Counted from the first letter of the stretch, positions 8,247-17,458 are shown. The stretch: 64,000 nucleotides of DNA from GM7GCV1 sp965222065 (GCA_965222065.1 OZ244933.1:806001-870000); one strand, 5' to 3'. Translations and numbers: made by a program. The notes: generated from the letters alone by a model not told the origin.

Positions 8247-10979
8247 CTACTGCTCGCTGAGTAGCCCCTTATTTTCAAAGAAAATATCTCTTTTATTGTT
8301 TAAATCAAGGCTGTAAACCAAAAGCACTTCGCCTGTTTCTGAATACTCAAGCTGAGCATCAAAAGGGAGAGCTTCCATAAGTGTTATTTTATGTCCAATA
8401 GGATTATCAGAGGTAACCGGCACGAGATATACATGCTCTAATGCATAGCCTAACCAAGCGTTTACCCCGTCCGTTATCCAGTCTGGAGTTCCAACGATAC
8501 CTGGGATGGTTAATTCTTCTTCCCATGTTTTCCCATCTATAGAGCTCAACACTTCCAAGGTGCTTTTATCACGAGACTTGTAAGCTAACAAAATTGTGCC
8601 GTTATCCAATTGCACGAGCTCAGACTGAGAATCATTTTGTACTGTATCTGTGACCTGAAGGGGCGATGACCAGTTTAAAAAATCTGAAGTTTGGGAGACA
8701 TATACCGTTTGCTCCCATTCAGAAGTTATTAATGAACCCGCGCTATAAGAATAGCTAACCAAATAATTACCTGGCCCCATTTCCACAATTGATTCCGCGA
8801 CAAACCTGTTTGAATCGCAATCTGTCAAATCACAGCCATGAAAGTCTGAATCATTAAACAGGTTAATCGTTGCCCAGCTGGCCCCATAATCCGAATAAAA
8901 GATACAAAGCCCAAATCCTCCCGAATCACATCGGTCAAACATCAGTAATTGATTTGAGCTTGTTTCAATAAGATTGGTATTGGTACCGTTGCCAGAGAAC
9001 GATGACAGTACCGACCAATGTTCTCCATTGTCTTCGGAGATACTCACCAACGCTTCTACATCATCTCCAAGGGAACGGTAAGTAACCAATAAATCGCCAT
9101 TCTCCCGCCGCAAAAAATCAGACACAAAAGAATACTCATAAGAAGAAGTAATGTTTACACCAGGCTCTTCATCAGGAATATTCGGGCACTCCTCTCCAGG
9201 ACAATTAACTTCGAAGTAAATACTTTCTTCCCAATACTCCCATTGATCTTCTCCACAATTGTCATCGTCGTTTTCACATGAAAGAACGATGTCTACCCTA
9301 AATACGCCTGCATAATCAGGGCCCGGGAACTGAATAGACCATGCACCCAATGATTCAGAAAAAGAGCCGGATGAATATCGATCATTAATGTAATCTATCA
9401 GATGGCGAAACTGATCACCGTCTTGCCTATATATGTCATAGGATACATACCAATCATTGTCTTCTGATCCGTCGTTATCTATTAAAAGATCACCATTGTT
9501 ATTACGCCCTCTGACGCGAATATTAATTTGCTCGGTGGGGCTATAAACATCCTTTGCGGCTGATATTTCAAGATTATCGTCTTCGTCCAGTATCCCGTCG
9601 TTATCGTCATCCAGATCCGCATTGTCCCCAATCAAGTCAAAATCAAAATCTTTTGTCTCATTTGGATTAAATGGAAAACTGTCATGAAAGTCAGGCACGC
9701 CATCGTTGTCGTCATCCAGATCTGCGGCATCACCGTAACCATCCTGATCAAAATCGTATTGTTCATATGAGTCTAGTGGAAAAACATCTTCTTCATCATT
9801 TACACCATCTCCATCATCGTCCATATCGATGTTATTCCCTAGTCCATCCGAGTCTGTATCCAAATATTCAGAACTATCGAATGGAAGTGCATCCTCAACA
9901 TCGGAGTACCCATCGTTATCGTCGTCGCTATCTTCCGAATTTCTCAGGCCATCCCCATCGACATCCGAGCTTAGCGCCACTGTTCTGGAAAACCTGGGTA
10001 ATACCGAATTACCTACAGGCGCTGTATCAAATGATCCGCCTGATATTAAAATCGCCTCATCAATCAATATTTCTACAATATTCACAACAGTTTTACCTGT
10101 CATATTGGCAAGAGGCAGGTTAAACAAATCTCTATCAAAGACCTCCATCGCCTCTTCAGTCAAAACCTCAACTTGTTTACCTTGATATGCGCCATCTAAT
10201 TCGCCATCAGACATGTCTAAGGCAACGGCTTTCAAGAAAGTTTCTATATCGTCAGAACCAGCAGCTTTAATCATCTCAACAAGCAGCGTAGCAAACACTT
10301 CGTTTGCTGCACGCAGCTCAACCGTCGCTAGTTGCTGCCCTAGCGTATCTGTCTCAGGACCTAAAAGTGCGGGGGTTTTTAAGAAATTAACATCAGAATT
10401 AAGACCAAGGCCAAAGATTGATTTAACAGTCAAGGAAGATGCTTGCAGAGCTTCTTCCAGACCTGTCCCTCCTGCCATTTCAATTAAAGCCAATTCGACC
10501 GCAAGTGAACTTAAAGGTGTAGCAAATACCGCTTCGCCATTAAGAACATCCTCACGCGAAACAATGTTAAACAGGCGCTCAATTACTGGGGATTGCCCTG
10601 TGGATAGGTCTATGGTGTCTCCATTGGCAACAAATTCAATCAAATAAAAGTCTGATAGTGGCCAGGGTATATTCAATTCAAGAATACGACCATTGGCTCC
10701 TGTTGTACTATCTGATACTCGCTCCCCTTTCCCCCCTTCCCCAGAAAAGTCGAAGTTATAGACAACGACATCTGCACCATCCAGGGCACCTTTTACACCG
10801 GCACCTGCTATCGAAATTGCTTCAGGCTCTGGCTCCTGGCGAGCCCCGCCACCAGAGCCGGACCCGCCGGGAGGCTGACTGGATGAGCTACCACCTCCAC
10901 CGCAGGCAGACAAGAAAAAGAAAAGAGAAAAAACGCAGGCAAGCTTTTTTTGCCTAAAGAAATTCAATATGCACAGCAT
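8247..10979 (-). CDS. Lipoprotein with thrombospondin-3-like Ca repeats and Asp-box domain
   Basis: 910 residues. The N-terminus has a lipobox (LSAC, cysteine near 26) followed by a Gly/Ser-rich tether, so an outer-membrane or surface lipoprotein is expected. Residues about 338-470 hold several Asp-rich units of the DxDGDG...DxDDDNDG type, as in thrombospondin type 3 calcium-binding stalks. The C-terminal third contains Asp-boxes SEDNGEHW (about 645), SDYGASW (about 696) and SSIDGKTW (about 813), the signature of sialidase-like beta-propellers; no catalytic arginine triad could be assigned. AGGGA precedes the ATG. Ligand binding at the cell surface is inference; substrate unknown. It occupies the spot downstream of nlpD where rpoS is often found. 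Confidence 0.75.
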   Translation of the reverse strand: MLCILNFFRQKKLACVFSLFFFLSACGGGGSSSSQPPGGSGSGGGARQEPEPEAISIAGAGVKGALDGADVVVYNFDFSGEGGKGERVSDSTTGANGRILELNIPWPLSDFYLIEFVANGDTIDLSTGQSPVIERLFNIVSREDVLNGEAVFATPLSSLAVELALIEMAGGTGLEEALQASSLTVKSIFGLGLNSDVNFLKTPALLGPETDTLGQQLATVELRAANEVFATLLVEMIKAAGSDDIETFLKAVALDMSDGELDGAYQGKQVEVLTEEAMEVFDRDLFNLPLANMTGKTVVNIVEILIDEAILISGGSFDTAPVGNSVLPRFSRTVALSSDVDGDGLRNSEDSDDDNDGYSDVEDALPFDSSEYLDTDSDGLGNNIDMDDDGDGVNDEEDVFPLDSYEQYDFDQDGYGDAADLDDDNDGVPDFHDSFPFNPNETKDFDFDLIGDNADLDDDNDGILDEDDNLEISAAKDVYSPTEQINIRVRGRNNNGDLLIDNDGSEDNDWYVSYDIYRQDGDQFRHLIDYINDRYSSGSFSESLGAWSIQFPGPDYAGVFRVDIVLSCENDDDNCGEDQWEYWEESIYFEVNCPGEECPNIPDEEPGVNITSSYEYSFVSDFLRRENGDLLVTYRSLGDDVEALVSISEDNGEHWSVLSSFSGNGTNTNLIETSSNQLLMFDRCDSGGFGLCIFYSDYGASWATINLFNDSDFHGCDLTDCDSNRFVAESIVEMGPGNYLVSYSYSAGSLITSEWEQTVYVSQTSDFLNWSSPLQVTDTVQNDSQSELVQLDNGTILLAYKSRDKSTLEVLSSIDGKTWEEELTIPGIVGTPDWITDGVNAWLGYALEHVYLVPVTSDNPIGHKITLMEALPFDAQLEYSETGEVLLVYSLDLNNKRDIFFENKGLLSEQ

Positions 10980-11084
10980 TAGAAATCCCTGTTATTAGAA
11001 TAAATGCCATTGGGAGGAATAACTTCCCTATTACTCCTGAGGACTACTGCACATATCGTCAGGACTGAAAAATTAGAGCACAGG

Positions 11085-11930
11085 CTATCTTCTTGGTAAA
11101 TACCTGATCGGGTCCACCGGCTTGCCATCTTCACGAATCTCAAAATATAGCCTCGGCAAGCCTTCCATATCTCTTCCAGAGCGGGCAATTCGCTGCCCCT
11201 GTACCACCTGATCCCCTTCGTTTGCCAACAGTTCAGAGTTGTGGGCATAGGCGCTTAAAAACAGGTCTGAGTGCTTGAGAATCAGGAAGTTACCGTACCC
11301 CCGCACACCCGATCCGGCATAGACCACCACACCGTCTGCCGCCGCCTTCACTTCGGTGCCGTCATTCGTCTCAAGCGTTATACCCTTGGTCAGCTCACTG
11401 CTGCCAAAGGCGGTCACAATGCGTCCCTCGGCCGGCCAACTCCAATCCCTGACATTATCCGGAATGCCCGATGGCGTGGAAGGCGTCGGTGCGGATGTAG
11501 TACTGGGTCGACTCGGCGGCGGGGAGTTGGCCCTGGTAGTCGTCGCCACCGGCCTGGATGGCGTGGACGTGGAAGTACTACCTGTTCGGGAGTCCGTATT
11601 ATTACTTCCTTGGGCAATCACAGAGCCCGAAAGCTTTAATTGCTGACCGATATAAATAACATAAGGCTGGGGAATACGATTAATGCGAGCGAGTTCGCGA
11701 AAATCTTTCTCGTATCTCCAGGCAATGCTGTAAAGGGTGTCGCCTCGTTCAACCACATGGGTATTAATACGCCGGGAAGGGGGTGCCGCCCGATCTTCAA
11801 TGGGCACATTACCTTGGCTAGCACATCCAGCTATCAGGGCTGCAAGGGCAATCGCAGTCACCAACATGACTCTGGGACCGGGTCCGGTAAAACGCGATCC
11901 AATCACTCCGAGGCGATGCCTTTTCCTCAT
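11085..11930 (-). CDS. nlpD: LysM/LytM lipoprotein, NlpD-like murein hydrolase activator
   Basis: 281 residues. Lipoprotein signal with IAGC lipobox near residue 36, a LysM peptidoglycan-binding module at about 53-98 (VERGDTLYSIAWRYEKDFRELARIN), a Ser/Thr/Pro-rich linker and a C-terminal LytM (M23) domain at about 165-275. The catalytic zinc ligands of active M23 enzymes are missing: the usual GxDxxxxxG region reads KGITLETNDG and only part of HxH remains in SAYAHNS. This matches NlpD, which activates the amidase AmiC at the divider instead of cutting peptidoglycan itself. It follows pcm and the DUF368 gene; rpoS, its common downstream neighbour, is not present here. Confidence 0.85.
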   Translation of the reverse strand: MRKRHRLGVIGSRFTGPGPRVMLVTAIALAALIAGCASQGNVPIEDRAAPPSRRINTHVVERGDTLYSIAWRYEKDFRELARINRIPQPYVIYIGQQLKLSGSVIAQGSNNTDSRTGSTSTSTPSRPVATTTRANSPPPSRPSTTSAPTPSTPSGIPDNVRDWSWPAEGRIVTAFGSSELTKGITLETNDGTEVKAAADGVVVYAGSGVRGYGNFLILKHSDLFLSAYAHNSELLANEGDQVVQGQRIARSGRDMEGLPRLYFEIREDGKPVDPIRYLPRR

Positions 11931-11948
11931 GCTTTTTTATATCTCCAA

Positions 11949-12869
11949 CTAGTCGGTGTATTGCGACTCCACAGAGAACCTGATGGCCAGGTACTCGATC
12001 ACCAAAACCGCGACAACGGCCAAAATCATACAGGCAAGTGCGGGAAGAATCATGGGGTCGGAGGCCAATGCATATTCGGAGGGCAAAACCGGCTGATTTG
12101 CCCCGTTTTGGGCTTGCCATGGCCAGACAGCGTATAGCGAGCCGAACAATAATCCGATCAGAAACATCAGGGTTGTCGCATAGTAGTGTTTAAGCAACCA
12201 GCTGATTAGATGGCTAAAGCTGACTAGGCCCGTCACAGCACCCAGGGCAAATACAGTCAGGTAGCTTCCATTAAGGGTTTTGACGGCTTCCAGTGTGGGC
12301 TCATACATCCCAAAGAGCAGCAGCAAAAAGCTACCCGACAGGCCAGGCAACAACATGGCGCTAATGGCGATCACGCCGACCATGTAGACCATCGGCAAAC
12401 TGGGGCTTAACTGATGAACAGATTGCGCAGAGATCAACAATACCAATGCCACCCCCAGTAAAAAACTGATCAGGGTCGACAAACGGTAAACCCCTTCCCG
12501 AATCAACAACGTGATCGCCGAGGCGGCAATGAGGCCAAAAAATACGGACCAGATCAGTATCGGATAGGTTTGCAGCAGAAAACTGATCAGGTGGGCCAGG
12601 CTAAAAATGGCACTGAGAATACCGGCAAATAACAACACTAAAAATGTGCCATCGAATCGGCGCCAAAGATTTTTAATCTCGAAACGCAGTAGCAAGCGAA
12701 TAGATTGAAGATCGATTGCCGTCAGGCAATCAATGAGTCTGGCGTAAATTCCGGTAATAAAGGCGATTGTGCCGCCGGATACACCGGGAACGATATCTGC
12801 GGTGCCCATTGCCACGCCGCGAAGGTAAATCGCCAGACCCTGTAGCCATTTAGCCAGTTTGGCTTGCAA
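11949..12869 (-). CDS. DUF368 (PopT-type) polyprenyl-phosphate transporter
   Basis: 306 residues, about eight membrane helices. The signature GVAMGTADIVPGVSGGTIAFITGIY lies at residues 19-43 (given here as GTADIVPGVSGG plus flanks), and a second related motif MLLPGLSGSFLLLLFGMY lies near 190. DUF368 proteins have been shown to move undecaprenyl phosphate back across the inner membrane, recycling the carrier used for peptidoglycan, O-antigen and capsule. The start is TTG at 12869; GAGAGG inside the end of pcm is a good ribosome binding site six bases away. Only two bases separate it from the pcm stop, so it is co-translated with pcm and nlpD. Confidence 0.85.
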   Translation of the reverse strand: MQAKLAKWLQGLAIYLRGVAMGTADIVPGVSGGTIAFITGIYARLIDCLTAIDLQSIRLLLRFEIKNLWRRFDGTFLVLLFAGILSAIFSLAHLISFLLQTYPILIWSVFFGLIAASAITLLIREGVYRLSTLISFLLGVALVLLISAQSVHQLSPSLPMVYMVGVIAISAMLLPGLSGSFLLLLFGMYEPTLEAVKTLNGSYLTVFALGAVTGLVSFSHLISWLLKHYYATTLMFLIGLLFGSLYAVWPWQAQNGANQPVLPSEYALASDPMILPALACMILAVVAVLVIEYLAIRFSVESQYTD

Positions 12870-12871
12870 GC

Positions 12872-13513
12872 CTAACCTCTCAACCCCGAAAGCAGGGGAA
12901 CAAAGCGGACCGGTTCGACACTAATGGTTTCAAAGTTGTCCGATGAACCTTCGCGCACAACCATCTGCAACATTTGCTGCTCATCGCCACCAACAGGGAT
13001 CACAAGCACCCCATCCGGGCCCAACTGTTCCAGTAATTCGTCAGGTATGGAGCGCGGTGCAGCCGCACTGAGTATGGCATCAAAGGGGCCTTTTTCCGGC
13101 CAGCCCAGGCCGCCATCCGAATGACGGGAAAAAACATTGCGCAATTCCAGCTCCTGGAAACGCTGACGGGCTTTTTCCAGCAAGGGGGCGATGCGTTCGA
13201 CGGTATACACCCGTTTCACCAGCCGCGAGAGAACCGCCGTTTGATAGCCGGAACCTGTACCAATCTCAAGGACGCGCTCTGGTGTGCCCCGCGACAGTAA
13301 AAGCTCTGTCATGCGGGCAACGATATAAGGCTGACTCAACGTCTGGGAGTATCCGATAGGCAACGCGGTATCTTCATAGGCGCGATGGGCAAGGGCCTCA
13401 TCCACAAAAAGATGCCTGGGCAGGCTGCGTATGCAATCGAGAACCTGCGGATTGGTTATCCCCTCTTCGTAGAGCCTGGAAATCAGTCGATCGCGGGTAC
13501 GTCTTGAAGTCAT
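12872..13513 (-). CDS. pcm: Protein-L-isoaspartate O-methyltransferase
   Basis: Repairs isoaspartyl residues in aged proteins by SAM-dependent methylation. SAM-binding motif VLEIGTGSGYQT lies near residues 76-87; the active-site TLSQPYIVARMTELL segment near 50-64 and the C-terminal RFVPLLSGLRG are typical. I chose the ATG at 13513 (MTSRRTRDRL), which aligns with the MVSRR start of E. coli Pcm; an ATG at 13540 would add nine residues. AGGG precedes the chosen start. surE, which normally overlaps the pcm start, is missing. Confidence 0.9.
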   Translation of the reverse strand: MTSRRTRDRLISRLYEEGITNPQVLDCIRSLPRHLFVDEALAHRAYEDTALPIGYSQTLSQPYIVARMTELLLSRGTPERVLEIGTGSGYQTAVLSRLVKRVYTVERIAPLLEKARQRFQELELRNVFSRHSDGGLGWPEKGPFDAILSAAAPRSIPDELLEQLGPDGVLVIPVGGDEQQMLQMVVREGSSDNFETISVEPVRFVPLLSGLRG

Positions 13514-13653
13514 TCCGACACCCTGAATTTCGCTCAGCATTGGGGATTTTTAACTCTTTTTCTATGGTTTCTGTGGATTATTGGCATGTGAGGCAACAAG
13601 GCTCTCATCTCGGAAGATACTACCACAGCACCAGCCAACTGGAAGCGGGAAAA

Positions 13654-14601
13654 TCAGCTTCTGTCATCGACTTCATACCAATTCATTAACTCGTACAACA
13701 TGGCCGTGGCAAAACAGCCTGGCGGCAATGAAAAACTCACGAACAACTGGTCATGCTCTGGCCAGGTCCATTCCAGATCGGGGACTGACTGAAACAGTGG
13801 CCGTCGCTCCTGTTTTAACCCGGAAAACTCAAGAGCCCCACACAGGGGTTGCCAGTCGCCCAGAACCTCCATTTCAAATTCCTTCTGTGCCTCGCCCACA
13901 TCAAGACGGCCGCGCCCCCAAAGTGGCCCGGTAGAATCAAATAGTTCTGCCTGTTCCGGCGTATTTTCCATACGGGCGCTTAATACCTGGTTAAACAGAT
14001 ATGCCCTGAGGGCTGACAGATAGATCGACTTTTTTTTGTGATGACGCAACTTGCGTTTTTGCAGCAGCTGCCAGCCCTGTTCCAGGTTGTTCCCCTTTTG
14101 GCCAAAGCGCTGTTCTCCAAAGTAATTCGGAAATCCCTGGTTCCGAACATGCTCAAGCAGTGCATTCAATCCTTCAGGAGCCTCGATGTCAGTTACTAAC
14201 AGGGAAAAATGATTGGCCTGATGCGCACCGGGCCGCAGTTTTTGGCGATGTCTTTCTGCCCTTATGACCTCAGCCCCGTCAATAACAATCTCTTGCAGAT
14301 CTGGTTGCCTGGCGGGCAAATAGACACTTAACCATTGGGTGGTTATTGCATGTCGGTCCTTGAGCCCTGCGTGTCCGATATCCAGTGGTTTAACACCCAG
14401 GCATCTTGCCAATTGTTCCTTAACCCAGAGCGTGTTCTGGCCATTCTTGTGTATTTGCAAATACAGGTGTTCTCCCTCGCCATCGGGCTCAAAACCGAGA
14501 ATTTCATTCACCCGGAAATGCGCATTATTCGCTCGAATGCGCCCACGGGTTCGAGGCAATTCCGGCAAATAGCGCCGGGAAAACTGTACAGGAAAATCCA
14601 A
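13654..14601 (-). CDS. truD: tRNA pseudouridine(13) synthase
   Basis: Makes pseudouridine at position 13 of tRNA(Glu). Motifs: FRVNEI near residue 30, the catalytic aspartate in GHAGLKDRHAITTQW near 76-90, and NYFGEQRFG near 160. 315 residues is somewhat shorter than E. coli TruD (349). The frame begins with TTG at 14601; no ATG or GTG lies upstream of the conserved core, and the ribosome binding site is weak. It follows ispF by 13 bases, the standard order. Confidence 0.9.
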   Translation of the reverse strand: MDFPVQFSRRYLPELPRTRGRIRANNAHFRVNEILGFEPDGEGEHLYLQIHKNGQNTLWVKEQLARCLGVKPLDIGHAGLKDRHAITTQWLSVYLPARQPDLQEIVIDGAEVIRAERHRQKLRPGAHQANHFSLLVTDIEAPEGLNALLEHVRNQGFPNYFGEQRFGQKGNNLEQGWQLLQKRKLRHHKKKSIYLSALRAYLFNQVLSARMENTPEQAELFDSTGPLWGRGRLDVGEAQKEFEMEVLGDWQPLCGALEFSGLKQERRPLFQSVPDLEWTWPEHDQLFVSFSLPPGCFATAMLYELMNWYEVDDRS

Positions 14602-14614
14602 AGGCAGAGACCGG

Positions 14615-15103
14615 TTAAGCAGTTGATTCCTTCAGCAGCACAGAAACCTGGGCCGCGATGCCCTCTTCCCTGCCGGTAAAGCCCAGTTTCTCGGTGGTTG
14701 TCGCCTTTATACTGATCTGGCTGAGGTCGGCCTCCAAATCTTTGGCAATATTTTGACGCATCGCTTCAATGTGCGGCGAGATACGTGGTTTTTGGGCAAT
14801 GATGCAACTGTCGACATTTCCCAGCTGATAGCCCGCTTCCCTGACCAGTTGATAAGAGGCTCGTAACAGCTCGCGGCTGTCGACCCCCTTCCATCGTTCA
14901 TCGGTGTCGGGGAAATGATGGCCTATATCGCCAGCCGCGATGGCACCCATCATCGCATCGCAAAGCGCATGCAGCAGTACATCCCCATCGGAATGTGCAA
15001 GCACACCGAGATGATGTGGGATACGCACGCCCCCGAGCATGATATGGTCGGATTCCCCGCTGGGGCCGAACGCGTGAACATCGTAGCCCGTCCCTATTCT
15101 CAT
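14615..15103 (-). CDS. ispF: 2-C-methyl-D-erythritol 2,4-cyclodiphosphate synthase
   Basis: Fifth enzyme of the MEP isoprenoid pathway. IGTGYDVHAF carries the metal ligands Asp and His, and AHSDGDVLLHALCDAMMGA, DIGHHFPDTD and KATTTEKLGFTGR are conserved. The ATG at 15103 overlaps the ispD TGA stop by one base, showing translational coupling; a TTG one codon upstream is less likely. 162 residues is normal. Confidence 0.95.
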   Translation of the reverse strand: MRIGTGYDVHAFGPSGESDHIMLGGVRIPHHLGVLAHSDGDVLLHALCDAMMGAIAAGDIGHHFPDTDERWKGVDSRELLRASYQLVREAGYQLGNVDSCIIAQKPRISPHIEAMRQNIAKDLEADLSQISIKATTTEKLGFTGREEGIAAQVSVLLKESTA

Positions 15104-15831
15104 CAATTGATTCCCCTGTCTGACACGGGCTTTTCCTGTTCTGCCGCTCTGGCCAGAATCATTTCGGCAAGCTGCAGATCTTCCGGTCGTGTAATTTTAA
15201 AATTAATTCTGCTGCCTTCGACCAGCCGAACGGTATAACCCGCTTTTTCTACAGCCATACTTTCGTCTGTAAGGCTGTCATCATTCCCGGCTTTAGCAAG
15301 CGCGTCGGAAAGTTTTCGATAGCGAAACATCTGGGGTGTTTGCGCCAGCCAAAGCCCGTGACGGTCCTCGGTTTTCAGGACCTGTCGTTCATCATCCGCA
15401 CGTTTTACCGTATCGTACACTGGCGTGGCCAAAAGTCCGCCCACGGGATGGTACTGCAAGCTGTTTATCAGGTTTTGCAGATCCTGCTTGCTGACCAGCG
15501 GACGAACCGCATCGTGAATCAGTACCCAGTCATCCGCACCGATATTGAGCTGGGACAGGGCCGATTGCACAGATTCCGACCGGGAATCTCCCCCGACCAC
15601 CACTTCCACTTTTGGATGGGAAGCGATATTCAGCCCCTGAAAGACCTGATCGTCATCAGCCAATGCAACGACCATGCGATCAACACGAGGGAGCAATCGT
15701 TGCAAACTGTGTTCAATGACAGTCATGTTCGACAATGGCAGGTACTGCTTGGGAATCGGTCCACCAAAGCGCTGGCCGCTTCCTGCGGCCGGAACAATGG
15801 CATAAATGGGACGTGGTTTATCTTCCGACAT
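15103..15831 (-). CDS. ispD: 2-C-methyl-D-erythritol 4-phosphate cytidylyltransferase
   Basis: Transfers CMP from CTP to methylerythritol phosphate in the MEP pathway. The nucleotide-binding loop IVPAAGSGQRFGGPIPKQYL is at residues 12-31, with IHDAVRPL near 104 and TDESMAVEKAGYTVRLVEG near 200. 242 residues is typical. It lies 15 bases downstream of ftsB and overlaps ispF. Confidence 0.95.
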   Translation of the reverse strand: MSEDKPRPIYAIVPAAGSGQRFGGPIPKQYLPLSNMTVIEHSLQRLLPRVDRMVVALADDDQVFQGLNIASHPKVEVVVGGDSRSESVQSALSQLNIGADDWVLIHDAVRPLVSKQDLQNLINSLQYHPVGGLLATPVYDTVKRADDERQVLKTEDRHGLWLAQTPQMFRYRKLSDALAKAGNDDSLTDESMAVEKAGYTVRLVEGSRINFKITRPEDLQLAEMILARAAEQEKPVSDRGIN

Positions 15832-15846
15832 GGTTCATGTACACAA

Positions 15847-16158
15847 TTATGGCGACGGTTCTTCCGACCCTGATGCCCTCGAATCCTGCTCAGGAATCAG
15901 GTAAAACGTCTCGTCTTCGCCAATCATGCCGAGCTTTGAGCGCGCCACTTCCTCCATCGCTTCATCACTGGAGGACAAAATGTCTATTTCCCGGGAAATA
16001 ATCTCGTTTCGCGCTTTTAACTGCTGGTTCCGAATTTCCTGCGCCTCGATTTCACGCTGCAATTCCGCCCGCTGTCCCAGACTGCCGTCACCAATCCATA
16101 ACTGATACTGCAACAGCAGAAGCAATGCGAATAACCCGAGACCGAGCAAAAAACGCAT
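15847..16158 (-). CDS. ftsB: Cell division protein FtsB
   Basis: 103-residue bitopic divisome protein that links FtsL and FtsQ. One N-terminal membrane helix (residues 3-20, LLGLGLFALLLLLQYQLW) is followed by a leucine-zipper-like coiled coil (about 29-62) and the conserved KLGMIGEDETFYLIPE block. The usual upstream neighbour eno is absent; dut ends nine bases upstream instead. It leads into ispD. Confidence 0.9.
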   Translation of the reverse strand: MRFLLGLGLFALLLLLQYQLWIGDGSLGQRAELQREIEAQEIRNQQLKARNEIISREIDILSSSDEAMEEVARSKLGMIGEDETFYLIPEQDSRASGSEEPSP

Positions 16159-16167
16159 GGTTAATTT

Positions 16168-16626
16168 CTAGCGGGTCCCGGAATGGCCAAAGCCACCCTC
16201 GCCACGCTGGCTTTCACCAAATTCTTCGACTACCTGGAAGCCCACCTGCACCACCGGAAGAATCACAAGCTGGGCAATCCGCTCCCCGGGAGAAACCGTG
16301 AATGTCTCATTCCCACGGTTCCAAACTGAAATAAAGAGCTGCCCCTGATAGTCCGAGTCAATTAATCCAACCAGATTGCCCAACACAATACCGTGTTTAT
16401 GACCCAGTCCGGAACGCGGCAAGATCGTTGCCGCCAACCCGGGATCTTTAATATGAATAGCAATACCGGTGGGGACCAGTTCCGTCTGCCCAGGGGCAAG
16501 CTCCAGGTCGTCATCCAGGCAAGCGCGCAAGTCCACCCCGGCAGAGCCTTCAGTGGCATAGGTTGGCAATGGAAAGCCTTCAGTTCCAACCCTTGGATCC
16601 AGTATTTTAAGTTCGATCTTGTGCAT
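16168..16626 (-). CDS. dut: dUTP diphosphatase
   Basis: Hydrolyses dUTP to dUMP, keeping uracil out of DNA and supplying thymidylate synthesis. All family motifs are seen: EGSAGVDLRA (1), ILPRSGLGHKHG (2), GLIDSDYQG (3), PGERIAQLV (4) and RGEGGFGHSG at the C-terminus (5). 152 residues fits the trimeric class. Its location between tatD and ftsB is unusual, since dut is commonly near coaBC or algC. Confidence 0.96.
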   Translation of the reverse strand: MHKIELKILDPRVGTEGFPLPTYATEGSAGVDLRACLDDDLELAPGQTELVPTGIAIHIKDPGLAATILPRSGLGHKHGIVLGNLVGLIDSDYQGQLFISVWNRGNETFTVSPGERIAQLVILPVVQVGFQVVEEFGESQRGEGGFGHSGTR

Positions 16627-16660
16627 GTAGCGTTCCAGTTAACTTCTGTTTTTTTATGAA

Positions 16661-17458
16661 TCAGGCCATTGCCGTCCATGTCCGGGCCTTATCCAGCACG
16701 GAGGGGAATAACCGATAAAAGTTTTCGGTCGTCGACTCAACCAGCTGTTCCAGGGAAAGCCCGCGCAGCTCAGCCAAAAACCCGGCCGTATTGGGAAGAT
16801 AGGCCGGCTCGTTGCTTTTACCGCGAAAAGGAACTGGCGCCAGGTAAGGCGCATCTGTTTCGATCAGCAAACGGTCCAGCGGGATTTTTCTTGCGACCTC
16901 CCTGACATTGTCTGCATTGTTAAATGTCACAATGCCGGAAATAGATACGTAGTAGCCCATATCCAGGGCCTGGGAGGCCATTTCCCAGGATTCGGTAAAA
17001 CAGTGCAAGACACCAGCCGCCTGGCTCTGTTGGGCACGAATTAAGTCCAGTGTATCTTTTTGGGCAGAACGGGTATGGACAATCACCGGCTTGTTTAGCT
17101 CCTGGGCCGCCGCCAGGTGCCGGGCAAAGGATTCCAGCTGGATTTCGCGCGTATCCGGCTGGTAATGATAATCCAGTCCGGTTTCCCCAACCGCAACCAC
17201 TTCAGGCCGCCGACACCAGGCCAATATGGTATCGGTATCAACAGCCTGTTTATGATCAAGAGGATGTACTCCTAGGGACAGCCAGACATCGGCATAGCCA
17301 TCCTGCATGTCGATGAGTTCTGCCGCTTTATCAAAGCCGATACCAATACACAGGAAGCCTTTAACGCCAAGTGCACGTGCCGCACTCAGGGCCGCATCCA
17401 AAGAACCTTCATAGGGGGTGAGGTCAAGTCGGTCCAGATGGCAGTGGGAATCAATCAT
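16661..17458 (-). CDS. tatD: TatD family metal-dependent hydrolase
   Basis: TIM-barrel nuclease/hydrolase. Metal ligands appear in MIDSHCHLDR, GETGLDYHY, VIVHTRSA, LHCFTES and IETDAPYL. 265 residues. In this class the TatD/YcfH protein usually closes the tmk-holB-pilZ-tatD run, as here. The paralogue level (YcfH rather than TatD proper) is inferred from location. Exonuclease or D-aminoacyl hydrolase activity has been described for relatives. Confidence 0.9.
   Translation of the reverse strand: MIDSHCHLDRLDLTPYEGSLDAALSAARALGVKGFLCIGIGFDKAAELIDMQDGYADVWLSLGVHPLDHKQAVDTDTILAWCRRPEVVAVGETGLDYHYQPDTREIQLESFARHLAAAQELNKPVIVHTRSAQKDTLDLIRAQQSQAAGVLHCFTESWEMASQALDMGYYVSISGIVTFNNADNVREVARKIPLDRLLIETDAPYLAPVPFRGKSNEPAYLPNTAGFLAELRGLSLEQLVESTTENFYRLFPSVLDKARTWTAMA

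Noticed and set aside
10979..11248. 89-codon minus-strand frame overlapping nlpD
   Set aside because: It overlaps the conserved LytM-coding region in another frame and has no similarity to known proteins.
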